64,000 nucleotides of DNA, taken from contig OX337228.1 in NCBI GenBank assembly GCA_946965045.2, forward strand, positions 5,704,001 through 5,768,000, read 5' to 3'. This document shows positions 61,993 through 64,000 of the stretch, piece after piece. The position numbers and the translations under genes were made by a program. The DNA is from Epithemia pelagica. Taxonomy: Eukaryota; Bacillariophyta; Bacillariophyceae; Surirellales; Surirellaceae. Under the pieces are notes generated by a model. The model saw nothing but the letters and a program-made list of their open reading frames with translations. It was not told the DNA's origin and searched no databases. Every line of letters begins with the position of its first letter. The stretch's first letter is position 1.

Positions 61993-62802
61993 TGTTTTCG
62001 ATAGTCTTTGTAACGAAGGAATCAAGCAAGGGAGTAGTGTTTATAAGAAGCGAGAACCACCACACTGAATGCCAACGCCAACACAGTATAAAAGGGCCCA
62101 AATGGCCAAAGACCAAAGACTTCTTTCAGTCAAGCTATCTGAAACAGGACCAGGAAGTCAGAGACGAATGCGTGATCTGTCTTGGGCTGTAGTCCTTTCC
62201 ATGGAGAAGGGGATGCAACATGCAACCCTCTTTGTCGTCGTCGTCGTCTCTTCGTCAGTTCGTTGGCGAGAGAGGGTCTTTGGTGTGGTCTTTGTCTTTG
62301 GTCATGCCGCTCTCATTCTCGCAAGAATGCCTCCCTCTGTCGCACGCACCCTACACACTGTACCTATAGTACCTCGTACGTGCGACCGCTTAGGTTCCAT
62401 TCATGGGCGCTTCATCGCCCTGCCCTGCTATCTCACAGGCCCTTTTTCCAAAGGCACGGGCACGGGCAGGTGGAAGGAAGTTTTGAATAACAAGGCGCGA
62501 TAAATAATAGTAACCGTGGCGCGCGCCGCTCTAACTTGGGCGCAATAATCTAAAGCAGACAACACCAAAACATCGATGTATGATCAATGCGACGATAGAA
62601 GATAGAGGACCCAAGAAGTGTTGACGAAACGGAGAAAGAGAACTGTTCGTGGAACGCCAATCGAAGCATAGTTTCGATCCAACCAACCAGTGGGCAAAAC
62701 TCTTTGGTCGACACGACATCCCCTCCCCCCGCATCGCGGTATTACTCCCAGCAGTCCAATCGTCCTCGTTGGTCACCAAGTTCTAGCACCACCATCATCA
62801 TC
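61993..62802. promoter_or_regulatory. Divergent promoter region, ARF-GEF / SMC1
   Basis: 810 bp between divergent starts. Several plus-strand frames up to 144 codons occur but have no motifs and overlap one another. A short GC-rich palindrome-like stretch GGCGCGCGCC lies at about 62519-62528. No RNA gene recognised. Confidence 0.4.
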
Positions 62803-64000
62803 ATGCCGGTACACAGCTTGGAATTGAAGAATTTCAAGTCGTACGGAGGCTCTCAGAGAATTGGACCCTTTACCAATTTCAGTTGCGTGATTGGTCCCAA
62901 TGGTTCTGGAAAATCCAATATGATGGATGCCATAAGGTGAGTGAGTGTCTTTCGGATCGTCTGTCTCTCGTTTCCTGAATCTCTCACGCATTATCTTTCC
63001 AAAGCTTTGTGTTGGGTGTACAGTCCAAGGCCTTGCGATCCCAGCAACTCATGGACTTGATTCATCGGGAACCTGGTACCGAAACCTCCAAGACGCGAAC
63101 CTCGGGGGCTTCTGTGACCTTGTTCTATCGAGTGACAAGAGAAGACGAACGTTTTGAGGATTCCTCCATGGACATGGGAGACACTATCGATGGTACTCCC
63201 GCATCGTCTCGCCGTCGTCGTCCAGCACCTTCCACCAACGAGAAGGACCACGATACCGATGACGCAACGGGCCACATGCTTCAATTCAGTCGTTCCATTA
63301 GTCCCAATGGTGTAGGGGAATATCATTTGGATGGAAAACATGTCACATGGGCTGTTTACGAGAAGGCGCTTTCGAAACTGGGGGTTCTTGTAAAGGCACG
63401 CAATTTTTTGGTATTCCAAGGCGATGTCGAAGCCTTGGCCCGCAAAACGCCTACCCAACTGGTCCAGTTGGTGGATGTACTGTCGGGATCGGCAGCCTAC
63501 CAAAACGACTATGACGCAGCTCTCGCGGAACAACAACAACGACAGCAGGCCACGGTTCTGCAATGGCAAACGCAAAAGGGATTGCGGCAAGAAAGACGAC
63601 TCTTGAAACAACAAAAACTAGAGGCCGAGCGATACGAAAAACTCAAACAAGACAAGCGCGAACTTCAGACTGAGTTTTATTTGTGGCAACTGTACCATAT
63701 TCAACAGGAAATGGAGAAACGTCAACAAGACTTGAAGGCGGCCCAAGAACATGTGGAGAATTTGCAAGGCCAACAAGAGCAGGGACTAGAAAAAGTGAAA
63801 GCGGTCAAGAAGGACTTATCGACCATTCGACGGAAACTCGCGCATCGACAAGACGAAGATTTGACACGAATCTCTTCCATTTTGGACACCAAAGAGCCAG
63901 CGCTTGAAGCTGTCAAGGCAGACCACGCCGATTTGAACAAGAAGATACAAGCCGATGAAAATGCTTTGGCCAAGGCCCGTAAAAGAGCGGAATCACATGC
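62803..64000 (+). CDS. SMC1: SMC1, cohesin ATPase subunit (5' part, runs off the window)
   Basis: Exon 1 is 62803-62936, a 68 bp intron follows, and exon 2 runs from 63005 past the window end; phase 2. Exon 1 encodes [16 protein letters not shown] and the Walker A motif GPNGSGKS (residues 31-38), then MMDAIR/S. Exon 2 opens [21 protein letters not shown], the SMC1 signature after the Walker A helix, with a long insert (about 63150-63270) before the conserved [21 protein letters not shown]. The start of the long coiled coil follows from about residue 240 ([18 protein letters not shown] onward). With SMC3 it forms cohesin, which holds sister chromatids together in the nucleus. The ATG at 62803 lies directly before the family's usual N-terminus, so upstream frames are ignored. 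Confidence 0.93.

Noticed and set aside
62069-62503. 144-codon plus-strand frame between the ARF-GEF and SMC1
   Set aside because: No motifs, overlaps other frames of similar length, and sits in the divergent promoter region.

Overview
The window is nuclear DNA of a photosynthetic stramenopile, most likely a pennate diatom. The signs are: intron-poor genes with GT-AG introns mostly of 68-88 bp; bipartite plastid-targeting leaders with an AFAP-type cleavage motif (55164-56366, and a similar motif in 5706-7319); a Ty1/copia element whose gag and pol resemble diatom copia elements; and secreted proteins with long Pro-Thr 'PTxxPT' stalks. No tRNA, rRNA or CRISPR array was recognised. Exon joins below were chosen by eye, from splice consensus and reading frame.

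Left arm (1-14200): a secretory-leader protein resembling a proteasome alpha subunit, a p24 cargo receptor, a GT31 glycosyltransferase, the signal peptidase SEC11 (one intron), a plastid-targeted 5-methyluridine RNA methyltransferase, RFT1, a three-exon AlkB-like / isochorismatase-like / AlkB-like fusion with substituted catalytic residues, and a TIM-barrel-like gene broken by one frameshift.

Retroelement (15088-21413): a nearly complete Ty1/copia element with 172-175 bp LTRs, a 6 bp target-site duplication, gag (one frameshift at a G run) and pol (one in-frame TGA in the protease region).

Middle (21966-39732): a SPOUT1-like rRNA methyltransferase, a USP39/Sad1-type splicing factor, an unknown protein, a NudC-domain protein, a large membrane-anchored unknown, MsrA with a 31-nt first exon, a 2-oxoglutarate/Fe(II) oxygenase, an unknown spliced gene, HUS1 and a serine acetyltransferase with a C-terminal extension. 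The spacer before TYW1 holds several short repeats.

Tandem duplication (41551-55896): a 7.5 kb block running from inside TYW1 to inside a phytanoyl-CoA-dioxygenase-like gene is repeated head to tail, with 3 bp microhomology at the junction (49056-49058). It carries an M12B-like metalloprotease, a PHD-PWWP protein and mitochondrial ribosomal protein uL15m. After duplication the copies decayed reciprocally. TYW1 and uL15m are intact only in or across copy 1, the PHD-PWWP and dioxygenase genes only in copy 2, and the metalloprotease in both.

Right end (56507-64000): a three-exon GBF1/GNOM-type Sec7 ARF-GEF on the minus strand, and the 5' part of SMC1 on the plus strand running off the window. 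The genes are mostly housekeeping genes with no operon logic. The most unusual items are the AlkB/isochorismatase fusion, the secretory proteasome-like protein and the young tandem duplication.
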